Origin: Deuterostichococcus epilithicus
Lineage: Eukaryota > Chlorophyta > Trebouxiophyceae > Prasiolales > Stichococcaceae
Direction: 5' to 3'
NCBI GenBank assembly: GCA_033439295.1
Contig: JAVTLE010000016.1
Location: 2,356,001-2,420,000, forward strand
DNA length: 64,000 bases
The notes below the pieces were generated by a model, which was not told the DNA's origin, ran no database searches, and worked only from the letters and a program-made list of their open reading frames with translations. Below are positions 36,051-46,932 of the stretch, piece after piece (the first letter of the stretch is position 1; every line of letters begins with the position of its first letter). Position numbers and translations under genes: made by a program.

Positions 36051-39000
36051 ATGGCGCAGAGCTTCTTGAGAGTGGCAGCCGCTGACCGGCCGCCCTTTGT
36101 GTTCGTGGACTCCGCCCGACACGGAAACGCCAGGTGCGGGTCAGCGACGCTCATCCCCCTTCATTTGAACCGTGCAGTGCGAATCCCAGACTCAGCGTTC
36201 CTTGCAGCGCCCGCAGTACATGCTTGATTCGGCAGCACGAACGATCACGCAGGAGGATCCACTTGCAGGTTTTACGGACTCCTGGTGGACCTGCTGCCGG
36301 TGCTGCTCTCATATGGTGCCGCCGCTGCGGACAATACCACTTTGGAGTATTATGCTGTGCCGCCGAGCGGCGGCCAGCTGCAGAACGGCACGTGGACAGG
36401 TATGGCGTAGCATGGTTCTCACAAATGAGTACAAATTGAGGGGAAAGTCTTTTGTCGGGAGGATGCCAAAAGCCTGTGAGTGATCCTGACCAGTCCTGCA
36501 AAGTTGATGTTGCCTGCGACTGCAAATTACGGCGACTGCAGGCATCATGGGCGAGCTTGTCAGCGGGCGGGCGGACATTGCCGCGTTCCCGCTTTCGTTG
36601 ACACTGCCGCGCCCCTCTGCAGCGGACCTCAGCTACTCGTACCTCAACGGCGGAATCGGCATCCTTGTGAGACGGCTGCTTGTTCGAAACCAGCCGTAGT
36701 TATCAGTTTGTGCAGCTGTGCTGTGCTGTGCATGCTAGCTGTTCTGTGCAGGAGGGATGCACCCTTAGGGCTTCGTTGTGCTCAGAAACTCTTCATAATT
36801 CTGGTGCATCAGCATCGCCCACCATGGCTCAAAGCGGCTGACGCAGGTGTCCAGGACCCGGAGGGGCACTGATGCGCTATCGTTTCTGAAGCCCTTTGCG
36901 TGGCAGCTTTGGCTGGCGATCATTGCGGTGATGCTTGGCGTCGCGATCGTTGCTGGCATTCTCGCCCGCCTCAGCCCGTTGGGCCGGTTCGAGGTACGAT
37001 CAGCAACCCACGGTTCATTGCTGTGCATTCCTCTTTGGCCTGCTGTCTTGCAGACAGTTCACCAGGACGAGACTGCCATGAGGGCTGATGAGCGGAGTGC
37101 CCTGAGGCCTGCTTGCATGTTGCCGCATGGCAGGTGAAACGTCTGCGGCGTTTGGACGTGGAGCATCTGTCCACAGCGGAGTACGTCGTTGAGGCAGGTG
37201 CGAGAACATGGGTTTTGCAAGCTCAAGAGCAATTGAATTCTGGCAAGAAGTAGGCAGCATGGCAGTGCCTCCAATATCTGGCAATGCTTGATTGGTGATG
37301 ACGGCCATGGCGGTCGTGAACCTCTATGGGGATGACGGCCATGACGGCCATGGCGGTCGTGAACCTCTATCCTGCTCGTCAGACAGCACACTCCCTTCAC
37401 GAGGTCGTTGACTCCGTCCTGGACTGCTTTCGACACTGCAGCGAATGACAGCGCCCTAATGGAGGCGGCAGCCACACAGCTTGGCCAGGTTGGGCGGGTG
37501 TTGTGGCATTCCGAATGCATGCTATGCGCTGGTGGAGACGATGCATGGAATTTTGCTATGGCAGGAAGCATTATGCCTGCTGTGTGCGCAGACGCACTGA
37601 GCGTACAGGACCTAGGCGTCACCTTGCAGATTCATGTCGATCGCGCAAGTTTTGCCGTGCGCAGATGCCGCAGCCGCGCAGCCGCAGCTGGGCGGTGCGG
37701 CTAGTGGTCCTTGCGTACGGTGCCTTCTGCGTGATAATTTTGAGCTCGTACACAGCGAGCCTGGCAGCCTTTCTGACGGTGGGTCGTCGCTCGTCATCTT
37801 TCATCACGCACGAAGGGTGTGTGCCTGTCGTCATGGCAGCGTTCTGCCTTTCCGCTTCTCTGTAATCACACACCTTTCATGCACAAACAGCAGTGCCACA
37901 TCATCTTGGCCGCGTCATCACTGTGAACGCACGATGTTAAATCTATCAGCGGCAGCGAGTCCCACAGTATTCTATTGGACACCATTCTGCAGGTCAAACA
38001 GCTCGAGCCGACCATTGACAGTCCGCTAAGCCTGCTCCGCGCTGGCGGAACGTTTGCCGTCAGCGGCGGCGGCTCGACGCTGTCCTACTTCCAGACTGCG
38101 CTTGATCCGGTCGCGGCGGCACTGGCTCCCAGGTGCTGGAGTGATACGATTCGCATCGATTGGTCGATCGACTTCGCCTTCGACTCCTGTGTGGTGCACA
38201 GCAGCTCGGTGTCCAATCGGAGGCGACAACCGACCAGCGCCTGATCGCAGGATGCGAGTGTATGAAAGCACCCATGCGGCAGTCGCCGCCGTGCGGGCTG
38301 GAAAGGTGGCGGCGTACCTGACGGATGAGGCCACGTTGACCTACTTTGCGCAGGTGCATTGGCTTCCTGAATCACGCTCCAGTTGTTGGCCTGCAGTGTA
38401 GGCGCCGCAGCACGCGCGAGCTGCGCATCACACCCTGCGCATGCCTGCCTGCAGAGTAAGCCCAGTGCCGACATCGTCCTCTCTGGCATGGCACAGGCCT
38501 CTGGAGTGCATATCTGGTGACGGCGATGTGTTTGTTCTCGATGCAGTCGCTGCCGTGCGATGTGGCATTCAGTTCGCATTCGTTCGGTCCAAACAGCCTG
38601 ACGCTGGGCATGCCGAAGAGTTCGCCGCTGCTTCAGAATCTCAACCTCGCCTTGCTGGAGGTGAGCCGAACAGAACAGCCCCGTGCCCTCTCATCCACGG
38701 CACTGCTTCCTGATCTGGCTGCATACAGGCATGTCATTGGCGCTGAGGCTGCGTGCACTGTGGCAACAGCATTGTGGGCTATTGGTGCAACGCCGCACAC
38801 AGCGATGCATGTGACCGCTGCTGGTGGTGTGCAGGTCGAGAGCAACGGCGTGCTCGATCAGCTTATCAGGTGCGTGCAGGCTCGCATGCCGCGAGCAGCC
38901 GTTTTGCAAGGTGATTTCCATCGCATCATGTGTTGCTCGCGAGAGTCATGTCCTCAAATCAGCACGAATGCCTCTGGACTGCAGGAAGTGGACCACAGAT

Positions 39001-39912
39001 ATCGATCAATGCACAGGCGACACAGAGGTGCCCGGCGGCAGGATGCCTGCATCGCCACACAATATAACCTGGTCAAATTGCACTGCACCAGCTGTGTATC
39101 AGTGTTGATTGCAATACGGACAGATGTTTTGTGCTTGCGCTGGACACAAGGCCTCAAAAGTCACATGCCCAAACGCATGTCCTTTGCCACGCCTCTGCAC
39201 CTCAACATGCTTGCAGCAGGGGACGGTGGCTTCATGAAATGTTCCTCTCTCACTGAAGGTGGACACCAATCGTCTGGACGTGAAGTCTTTAGTGGGCTTG
39301 TTTTACATGCTGATGCTGGCGGTGGCGATGGCGCTGCTCATCGCCGCCGCAGAGCGCATTGTCCCGCACGTGCTGGCGGCGTGCCCAAACGCCGTGAGGC
39401 GCCTGCAGCAGCTGCGGGCAGCAGGTGGGGCTGAATCAAACTCTAAAAATAAAGGAAAAATACAAGCTCCCCACGGTGCGCGTTGGGCGCCTGCAGATGC
39501 GCGGCGACTGATGCCACACAGATGAACAGCAGGCAGATCAACAATCTGACGGACTTGACTGGACTGTCCCCTCAGGCCGAGGCGTGTACTCTCTCTCCCT
39601 CCAGGGCACCGGGTGACCGGGATTTGCCTGCCCAGGGCCACGCGGTACGTGCCGAACCACAGCTTCTCGCAGACGCCGCTGGAGATCAGCCGTTCCTTTC
39701 GGCCTCGTGGCAAGAGCTTTGGCGGACCCATTTGCACGGCGCCCAGCGCCACGTCGAGCGCCGAGGTCGACGCAAGGCAGGCGCTGGGTGGGATGTGCCC
39801 TAGGAGTTCCAAGGTCTCCTTCGTACCCTCGTCGGGAGGCACAACGCCCGACAGCTCGCACCGCGGCGGCGAGTCGGCGGCTGAAGATTTGTATGCTGAG
39901 GGCTGCCTCTGA
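36051..39912 (+). CDS. Ionotropic glutamate receptor-like ligand-gated ion channel, about 539 aa
   Basis: Fourteen exons close in phase (first 36051-36133, last 39605-39912). Order of parts: S1 ligand-binding half with RPPFVFVDSA, RFYGLLVDLLPVLL and GIMGELVSGRADIAAFPLSL; TM1 (FAWQLWLAIIAVMLGVAIVA); a short pore-loop region (ALMEAAATQLGQMPQPRSRS); TM3 with LSSYTASLAAFLT, the family's SYTANLAAF gate motif with Asn changed to Ser; the S2 half with VKQLEPTIDSPLSLL, VAAVRAGKVAAYLTDEATL and LGMPKSSPLLQNLNLALLE; TM4 (LVGLFYMLMLAVAMALLIAA); then a Ser/Pro-rich cytosolic tail of about 115 residues. There is no amino-terminal LIVBP domain, so it is shorter than plant GLRs and closer to prokaryotic-type or small algal receptors. 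The ligand cannot be told. A signal peptide is expected but not seen, so the true start may lie in an upstream exon. Confidence 0.85.
37296..37370 (+). repeat. Tandem duplication in an intron of the glutamate-receptor-like gene
   Basis: GATGACGGCCATGGCGGTCG followed by TGAACCTCTAT (37296-37326) is repeated at 37331-37370 with an internal extra ACGGCCATG. Identity is almost complete, so the duplication is young. It is intronic, between the exons ending 37197 and starting 37442, and does not match any exon of the gene. Confidence 0.85.
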
Positions 39913-40240
39913 GCGGCTGCGAGCTGTATCAGTCGGATTTATATCCACCGTGAGAAATACATGTACATTGATGGGTGGTCGTGTGGCATGTAAGAGTGTG
40001 ATTCAAGCATGCCGCAGGGTTTTTGCTGCGCAGAAATGACACCTTCACACTGCTGTTCGGAGCATTCGCATGGTGACGTCGTTACTTGCCTCTTCTAGAA
40101 ACAGTCATAGTCTCATGGCGCTGTGCACTACGGCTCGAGGCAGCCTGCTTGCATCCGATCCAAAGGCAACGCCTCTTAGTGCAACTGCAACAGCCGGAAC
40201 CTGCCCTTGAGTCGCATCTCTAGCGCAGCATCTGAAGATC
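39913..40240. other. Short intergenic region
   Basis: About 330 bp between the channel gene stop and the SETD6-like start, same strand. A TGTAA at 39989-39993 is a likely polyadenylation signal for the channel gene. The rest is the promoter and 5' UTR of the next gene. Confidence 0.5.
39989..39993 (+). promoter_or_regulatory. TGTAA polyadenylation signal of the glutamate-receptor-like gene
   Basis: TGTAA lies 77 bases after the TGA stop at 39912, as expected for a chlorophyte 3' end. Confidence 0.5.
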
Positions 40241-42442
40241 ATGGCTGAATCCAAAGGTGCTGGCAGCAAGCGCAAGAAGCAGAAGCGGCAGCAATCCGAT
40301 GCACCCGTGGCGCCGGCCACACCCAAAGCCGCACTTGCAGAGTGGTTGGACTTTCAGGGTGTGGAGTGGGACGCCTGCACTCTGGCAGACACAGCAGTCA
40401 TGGGACAGGGCGTGCTAGCAGCCCGCGACATCGCAGAGGGAGAGGTGGTGCTTTCGGTGCCGGACGACGCCGTGCTGATGCCTGACGACTGCTGCATCGC
40501 CCAGGTCCGTCGTTGCTGCAAGACTGGAGAGTTTCATATTGTTTCGTTTGCGGCCTGCCAACGGGGATACCAGATGGCAGATGCTCCGGACCCAATGGAG
40601 CCTCTGCCTGCGGCTGCATGTCAACGTAGCAGACGTTGCTATGCTCCAGGACGCATTTCAGCTCAGTACTCGACTGTTGGCTGAACGTGCTGCGATCGGC
40701 CTGGCAGGAGCTGCAGGCCGCAGATCTGGGGAATGGCGGCCGAGGCGGCGCACACGGAGAAGCGATCGCGCTCGTGCTGGCGGTCATGGCGGAGCGCTCT
40801 GCTGGGCACCGGTCCAGGTGCATGCGAGGCATGACGCTTTCTCTTTCGTTCTGCTTCCTGTTGATTCTCACGAAGGACGGATTCAAAGAGGAGAATATGG
40901 CACAAAAGCACGGCTCGCCTCGCTCGCTCTCCAGAGCCAGTCTGTGAGCTTGTCACAGCAAGCAGGGTTGTCGATGGACAGCAGCCCGTCGATCCAGCAT
41001 CAGACTGACATGGTGTCCGCTGGCACGCACACAGGCATGCGGGCTACATCCGGTCGCTACCGCAGGCGCTGCCCGGCATGCCGCTGTTCTGGCAGCCAGA
41101 ACAGGAGGCAGCGCTCGCCGGCACGGCGGCGGCGGACAAGCTGGCCGGCAGCTTTGGCATCAGTGAGGCGGCGGCTAGCGGCGCAGCGGGCGGCGCAGCC
41201 AGCGGCGACGTCACAGTTTGGCACTCCATGGCAGAACTGCCGACTCGGGTGTGTGCACCAGTTGTTGTTCCGTTCGACATTCACTCGTGGTGGGGCCTGG
41301 TAGCAGCTCGTGTCTCCAGTGGGTTGAGTCAGGAGTGAAGTTGCCAATACTGGCAGTATTGGCTGGTAGTTCGTATGCTGCAGTGAGTGGCCTGTACCGC
41401 TATTTCTCATTCAAGAGCGCTGATCTTGGGGGCCGCACTGGTCAACAAGTCAACCACAGCGCTGTGTCTGCGCACGGTTGTAGGTGGACGAGGCATGGCG
41501 GGACATGGTACAGCCGTTCGTGGCGCGCAATGGGCGCTACTTCCAGCGCAGGCGGCCGTCCGACCCCAACGCCTACGACCTGTTCCTATGGGCGGTGGCG
41601 GTCGTCGCTGCCTACTCCTTCGAGCTCGGCGACGACAAGTTCCAGGTTCCTAAGCTCTTGACAGGCTAGAAGGTGTATGAGGGACTCTCCAATGCCTCAG
41701 CGGGTGGCGAATTTGTTGCGTTGCACCCAGCAGCCCTGGCCCTCAACGAAGCAGCAGAATACGAAAAAAGTGGAGTAGCCCAATTAGCGCATGAAGTCTT
41801 GAGCATTCGCAAGGCAAACCTGCTGATTGCCCCGTGACCGCAGCCGTGTACCAAAGGAGAATTGGCACCGCTCGGACATGGGCGAGGGCGGAGCGTCGGC
41901 GTGCATCCCGAGCGCTGTGTCTGTGTGCTGCGTCCGCAGGCTATGGTGCCGCTGTGGGACTCGCTGAACCACATCACTGGGGAATGCAACGTGCGGCTGC
42001 ACCACGACGAGGAGGCGGAGAACCTGCAGATGGTGGCTACCAGGGACATAGGAAAGGGCGACGAGCTGATCAACAGCTACGGGGACCTGGGCGACGCGGA
42101 GCTGCTGCGGCGTTTCGGCTTCGTGGAGTCGCGCCCCAACCCGCACGACTGCGCCCAGGTGGGAGTTCAGAGCAGAAATGTGCTTACATCTGGCACCCGG
42201 TCGCAATCGTGGTCCTCGGCGCCCGGCTCTACGCCCGCCAGGTGTGGCAGCAGCAGCACTGACAAGCTGCAGCGACGTGGCAGAAACGAAAAGCAACTTG
42301 CAATGTGCGATCAGGGCATCAAGAGGACATCAACTTTCCGCTTGGCTCCCTGAACTTGGGTGCCATAGTGCAGATTCCATGGGCGGCGCTGTGGGCGGCT
42401 GCGGAAGTAACCGTCGCTGATGACCAGCTGGATGCGGGGACT

Positions 42443-42479
<37 letters not shown>

Positions 42480-43523
42480 CGCCGCCGCCGCCTTCCGCCA
42501 AGAAATTGAAGCGGCAGTGGAAGCGTCTGCTGAAGAAGCAGGTGTGCAGCCACAGGCAGCAGCGTGTGTTTTTTGCATAGCTTGTCGGTGACTGGGAATC
42601 AGCCTCGACTGCTACCTGTGTCTGCATGCAGCCCCTGTGCGAGTAAGTCACAGCACCATTCGAGATTGGCCTGTTGTTGAGTCCGACGAATCATGGCTGA
42701 AAATTCGACATTAAACCCACAACACATATCCTGCAGGCGGTGCCAGAGGACGGCTGGTTCCGCATCCCACTCAGCGGCGAGCCGCCGGTGCAGCTGGCGC
42801 TTGCGGCGCAGCTCGTGCTGGTGGACGTCGCAGAACGAGCAGGCGGCTCTACGTCCAGCGCGGTACATTTCGCAACCCCTGACGGCGCACGCTCCCGCGA
42901 CAACTGTGCAACCGGCAGCTGCGGCCACGCGCATGGGCACGTGGCGGCGGCAGCGACAGCGGAGGACCATGCAGTGGACGGCGACGTGGCGGTGGCGACG
43001 CCTGGCAAGCGAGGGGCGAGGAAGGCCAAGCGGCGAGGAGGCGCCGCCTCCTCGTCAGCCGCGCCACCGTCCGCCGCGGACGTCCTGCGGCTGCTAGCGG
43101 TGTTGCGCTCGCAGCGCCTCGCGAGGTGGGGTTTGCGGTCCGGGGGACCGCATCGGCTGCTGTGTCTGGGTGCTGCTGAGAAGTGCTCCAGGAGCTGCAT
43201 GCATTCTTGCACAGCTGGTGTGCATGGACTTTGCGAAGCGCATTGGAGCCCATTCGGGTGCGGACCAGGGTGATGGCAACTCTGATCGGCAGGGCTACTC
43301 CTGCTGCAGATACCCGGTTGACGGCGGGGCGGCGGGAGGACCTGCAGCAGATGTTGCAACGGCACTGCAACAAGACCCTGCCAGCGCAGGCTGGCGTGCG
43401 GCGGCTGCGGCCGTCGTGCGCGGTGGCGAGCTCAAGTGCTGGGCCGCCTTTGGGGACTGGCTCGCAGCACGGGATGCCGACGCGGTCGTTGCCGGCATGC
43501 TGCTTGAGGGGGGCATGTGCTGA
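40241..43523 (+). CDS. SETD6/RKM4-like protein-lysine methyltransferase (SET plus Rubisco-LSMT substrate-binding domain), 595 aa
   Basis: Eight exons close in phase: 40241-40504, 40708-40817, 41035-41248, 41484-41645, 41940-42158, 42326-42541, 42737-43125 and 43310-43523. A Lys/Arg-rich N-terminus (KRKKQKRQQ) may be a nuclear signal. The split SET domain follows: GVLAARDIAEGEVVLSVPDD, then YIRSLPQALPGMPLFWQPEQ, then VPLWDSLNHITGECNVRLHH and VATRDIGKGDELINSYGDLG, where LNH and NSYG are the SAM and catalytic motifs, then AELLRRFGFVESRPN. IPWAALW and EDGWFRIPLSGEPP belong to the LSMT substrate-binding domain. The combination matches SETD6/RKM4, which methylate nuclear or ribosomal proteins; the substrate here is unknown. 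A run of eleven Gln (42443-42475) interrupts the linker, and exon 7 carries a Lys/Arg-rich insertion. Confidence 0.85.
42443..42475 (+). repeat. CAG repeat (11 units) coding poly-Gln
   Basis: Eleven uninterrupted CAG codons in exon 6 of the SETD6-like gene, followed by Pro codons. Pure codon runs of this kind are prone to length change between strains. Confidence 0.95.
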
Positions 43524-44082
43524 GTATAGTCGGCGGCCATCGCCAACAGGCTGCACTGCCGTGGTACCAGAAGAGCGATTGCGCATGGCATCAGAGACGC
43601 TCTTTGACTCAGCTGATGAGGACCAGGTCCAGGGCCACCCGCATACAACAAGGTCGAAAACGGCGGCTGCTTCTTGGATCGACATGCTGACCGTGATCGC
43701 TCAATCGTGACATTCTCGGTGCATCATTTGCTCCTTGAGACGAACATCCTGTGCTTCGCGTCCGTCCGTTCTGCTGGCCAAGCTGCTGCAAGGAACGGAT
43801 TGCGGTGGCCTGTCGACAAGTCAGATCGCCACATCTGGTGAGCTGCCCACCTGCCTTTGCGGATGAAACCCCAAAGCGCATCGCCCGAAGCATCGCGAGG
43901 ATCATGCCGTAATGCTGAACGGCTCAGCTGGTTTACAATGTTCCGACCATGGCCTTCTTAATGAAATGCAGCGGTGCTGAGAGCGCGGTGTGCTTCATGC
44001 CCTTGCCTGCTGCAGGTTTTCACCCGGCTTAGGGTCCTCTGCCAGCAACTAGGGGTAGGAATATAAGAGATCAAGCCTCGCA
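43524..44082. other. Intergenic, about 560 bp
   Basis: Between the SETD6-like stop and the next start on the same strand. It holds a 3' UTR and a promoter. No feature recognised. Confidence 0.45.
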
Positions 44083-46218
44083 ATGGCTCTGCTCCGCGCA
44101 CACCAGGATGATCCAGTTGTTGCGCCCGCTGCTGCGCCTGCGAAGCTGACGCCCAAGGCCGTCATCTCGGTCACCGGCAAGCCGACCTTCGCCAACCTGA
44201 TCACCTTCCAGGTAGCCTGCATGGATCTTCAGCAGCCTCGAAAACTGCATGTGGAGCGCGTGCCCGCGTTGTGGCTGTGCATATCAGTGCTCGCAACCTG
44301 GGCGCCATGTGGCGCTGCCAGCCGTTTACTGATAGCATGGTCAAGGGAGGCGGCCAAGGGGTGCGGCAGCTACAGACAGCGTTGGAAGCACCGCGAGCCC
44401 TATGCCCTGCCGTGCAGCGAGACGCGATCAAGGGCACGACCTTCAAGTTCACTGTTGCCGAGGCGTCGATCCGCAACATTAAGGCCGTCCGCGGCTACGT
44501 GGTGTCGGGGAAACGCACGGATGGTGCGACGCCCAGCACACAACACCTGCCCAGTCCTGCATTACCTCCGCACGACCGCCCGGCCTGTTATTCCGGTCGC
44601 ATCCGGGACACCCTGTGAGGCTCGTGCTGCGCATCCTGCTGAAGTGCACCCTATCTGACATGCGCCCATTCTGCTGCCAGGCTGGCTGACGACTGAGGTG
44701 GCGCACGACTTTGGCAGCAACGATACCAAACTCAAGGCCAGCACGAAGCAGGCGCGCCGCTTGTTTCTCGAAGCCGTCGGAACAGCCGCCTGCAGCCCCG
44801 CGTTCACTGTGCCGCAGCAGCGTCAGAGGGCATGCCCGGGACTCTCTGCACCCTTGTCCGCCGCCCAGAGCCGCCACCTACCGGGTCTGCATGCTGACAT
44901 TGCGGCAGGTGCTGGACGGCCGGGTGTGCACGGCCGACTTTACGCAGTTCGCCAGCAAGGGGCCGGCGGGCGGCGTCTTGGATTTTGGCGTCGAAGTCAA
45001 CAAAGGCCTCAAGCTCGCCGGCGGGTGCGACCTGGGGTGGCCTGAGAGACACAGGACGCGCCATACATGCCGCGTGCAGCGCTGCGTGCAGCATAGTACC
45101 CTCATCTGCTGACACTCATCTGCTAGTCTGACGAACTTCCGCCGCCACACAGCCTGACAATGTTCTATCATGTTCGAAGATAGGATCTCCAGCGAGGCCA
45201 CTTTCGGCACCCGCTCTCGTTGAGGCTGCAAAGCTCTGGCACTTGCTGGACACCTGGGCGGTTGGGGCAGCCCAGGGAATTTGCCCACGTCTCCAGGCGG
45301 ATGCTCCTTCAAGTCAAGCGAAGCTAAAAACCCTGAAACCTGCTGCCCAGGTACAACCTTGGCAACCAGCTGGCGTCGCTCAACGTCACGAAGAAGGTCA
45401 CAGATAAGGAGGGCGTGCTGACCTACACTGCCGCCGTCAACTCGCGGCAGGTAAATCAATCAGCAACTCCATTCAAAAGAAGAATCGTGGATGTGTGTGC
45501 GTGGGGCGGCATGCGCCTCTGCTGTCTCGGATGCGCCTGCATTCGGGCTGGCTGCTCTGCTTGGAGTCCCGCGGCATCGGCTTTCCGCCTCTGCCCCTGC
45601 AAGGGCGGCCTGGGAATGCTTTCCAGAACCGCTCAGTTGCGCCCGAACAGGCAGTCAAGCTGGGTGTGACGCGGAAGCGTGGGGATACCACCTTGGCTGC
45701 CACCTACGTCTTCCCCGTCCTGGTGCGGCCACAAAATCCCTGGAAAACAGCCTCGGGCGCATGTCGCCCTGTCCGCGATGCCAGCCGTGTACCGTGCGTG
45801 ATGTTGTCCAACGTCTGCATCAGGACTGTGAGACAACGTGCAAATGGTTCGTTGCGCAGGTCGGCGGAGAATACAAGCACAAGGATTTCAAGGTGCGGTC
45901 CAGCCGTGCCGATCCAGCACAGGGTCCTCATGGCATGGCAGCGGCACATGTCGCCGTGGCAGCCTGCCACATTTCTGTCGTCCAACCCTGGCACTGGCCT
46001 CTACACAAGAGCGGCCCAAGTGCCCAAGTGGCCAGGCTTGAACCCCCGACAGAGGGGCAGGCTTGTCTCTCGCCGTTCAGTTGCTCTTCACGCTTGACAA
46101 TGCCGATGGCGCATGCACACCTCATCATCTGCAGGTCGTGGCGACGGCGCCTATAACACAAGAGGGCGTGGGAGACGCCAAGATCGTGGCGTCGTACGAG
46201 AAGACATTCGTGATCTGA
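44083..46218 (+). CDS. Putative beta-barrel outer-membrane (envelope or mitochondrial) protein, 248 aa
   Basis: Eight exons close in phase: 44083-44211, 44418-44523, 44681-44751, 44909-45036, 45351-45450, 45627-45722, 45860-45892 and 46135-46218. The protein is a series of short alternating polar/hydrophobic strands: KGTTFKFTVAEASIRNI, TDGWLTTEVAHDF, GGVLDFGVEVNKGLKLAGG, NQLASLNVTKKVTD, VLTYTAAVNSRQ, AVKLGVTRKRGDTTLAATYV and DAKIVASYEKTFVI, ending on an aromatic/hydrophobic strand. This pattern, length and lack of helices fit a transmembrane beta-barrel such as a chloroplast OEP or a VDAC-like porin, but I cannot match it to a named family. Intron 3 appears to use a GC donor (GAAGCAG|GC at 44751/44752), since only this joins the strands in phase. 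Confidence 0.6.
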
Positions 46219-46932
46219 GCAGCTGTCCCACAGCAAACGCTGGGTGCACGCGCCGGCAGAGCCGGGCTGCCTGACTTTTGAGTCTGGCGTCCAAGGGTGA
46301 CGTGTTCAAGCTTGCCAGACATTGAGAAGCCTGTTGGATATCCTTCTTCACTCAGAGATTTTGGTATTTCAGTGTCAAGAGCAGGCGAAATCAGGCAGGC
46401 AACTCAGACAGCATTTCCGCTCCCAACTGCAGTGAAAAGAATAGGAGCTGGTGCGGCGGTAGGTCCAAACCAAAGCTACTGGTTCGCAGTGAGGCATCAT
46501 CACGCCGACCGATGCTGTTCAACTCATGCAGCAGACATCCGGTGTCTCGCTGCAGGTCCAGCCCGCAAGCGGCTGGTCCTTGCGCAGAGGTCGTGCCGGC
46601 ATCATGATGCCCGCAGCCCGACCAAAGCATCGCGCATCAGCTGAGCGTCAGCGATTGCGAGCGCCAAGCCGATGTTCTTGCCAAGCTGACGTCCATGCGC
46701 GGCGGCCGCAGAAATTGTCTCCGGCGGTGCACCACCACGGCGCGCGCAAGCTGACCTGCCACCGTCACACTTGCGGTGGCGTCGCTGCCACCACTGCCGG
46801 CGCCTCATGAGCGGCGGCTTGCTTCCCGCCCGCCTCCGGCCGCCACCGCCCAGCGGCAATTCACCCTCATCGCCGCACGGCATCCAAGCCCCCGCCGCGG
46901 GCACGTCATGCGGCTCCTCGCCACCAGCCACA
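46219..46932. other. Intergenic, tail-to-tail, about 710 bp
   Basis: Lies between the stop of the beta-barrel gene (+) and the stop of the Jupiter-like gene (-), so it should be two 3' UTRs. A minus-strand open frame reaches down to 46602, but it overlaps the coding end of the Jupiter-like gene in another frame and has no supported splice structure. Confidence 0.45.

Noticed and set aside
46602-46932. Minus-strand frame ending GKNIGLALAIADAQLMRDAL, faintly like a prenyl-diphosphate synthase
   Set aside because: The likeness is limited to one short segment, the catalytic aspartates are missing, and the frame overlaps the Jupiter-like C-terminus in a different phase. Most likely 3' UTR.
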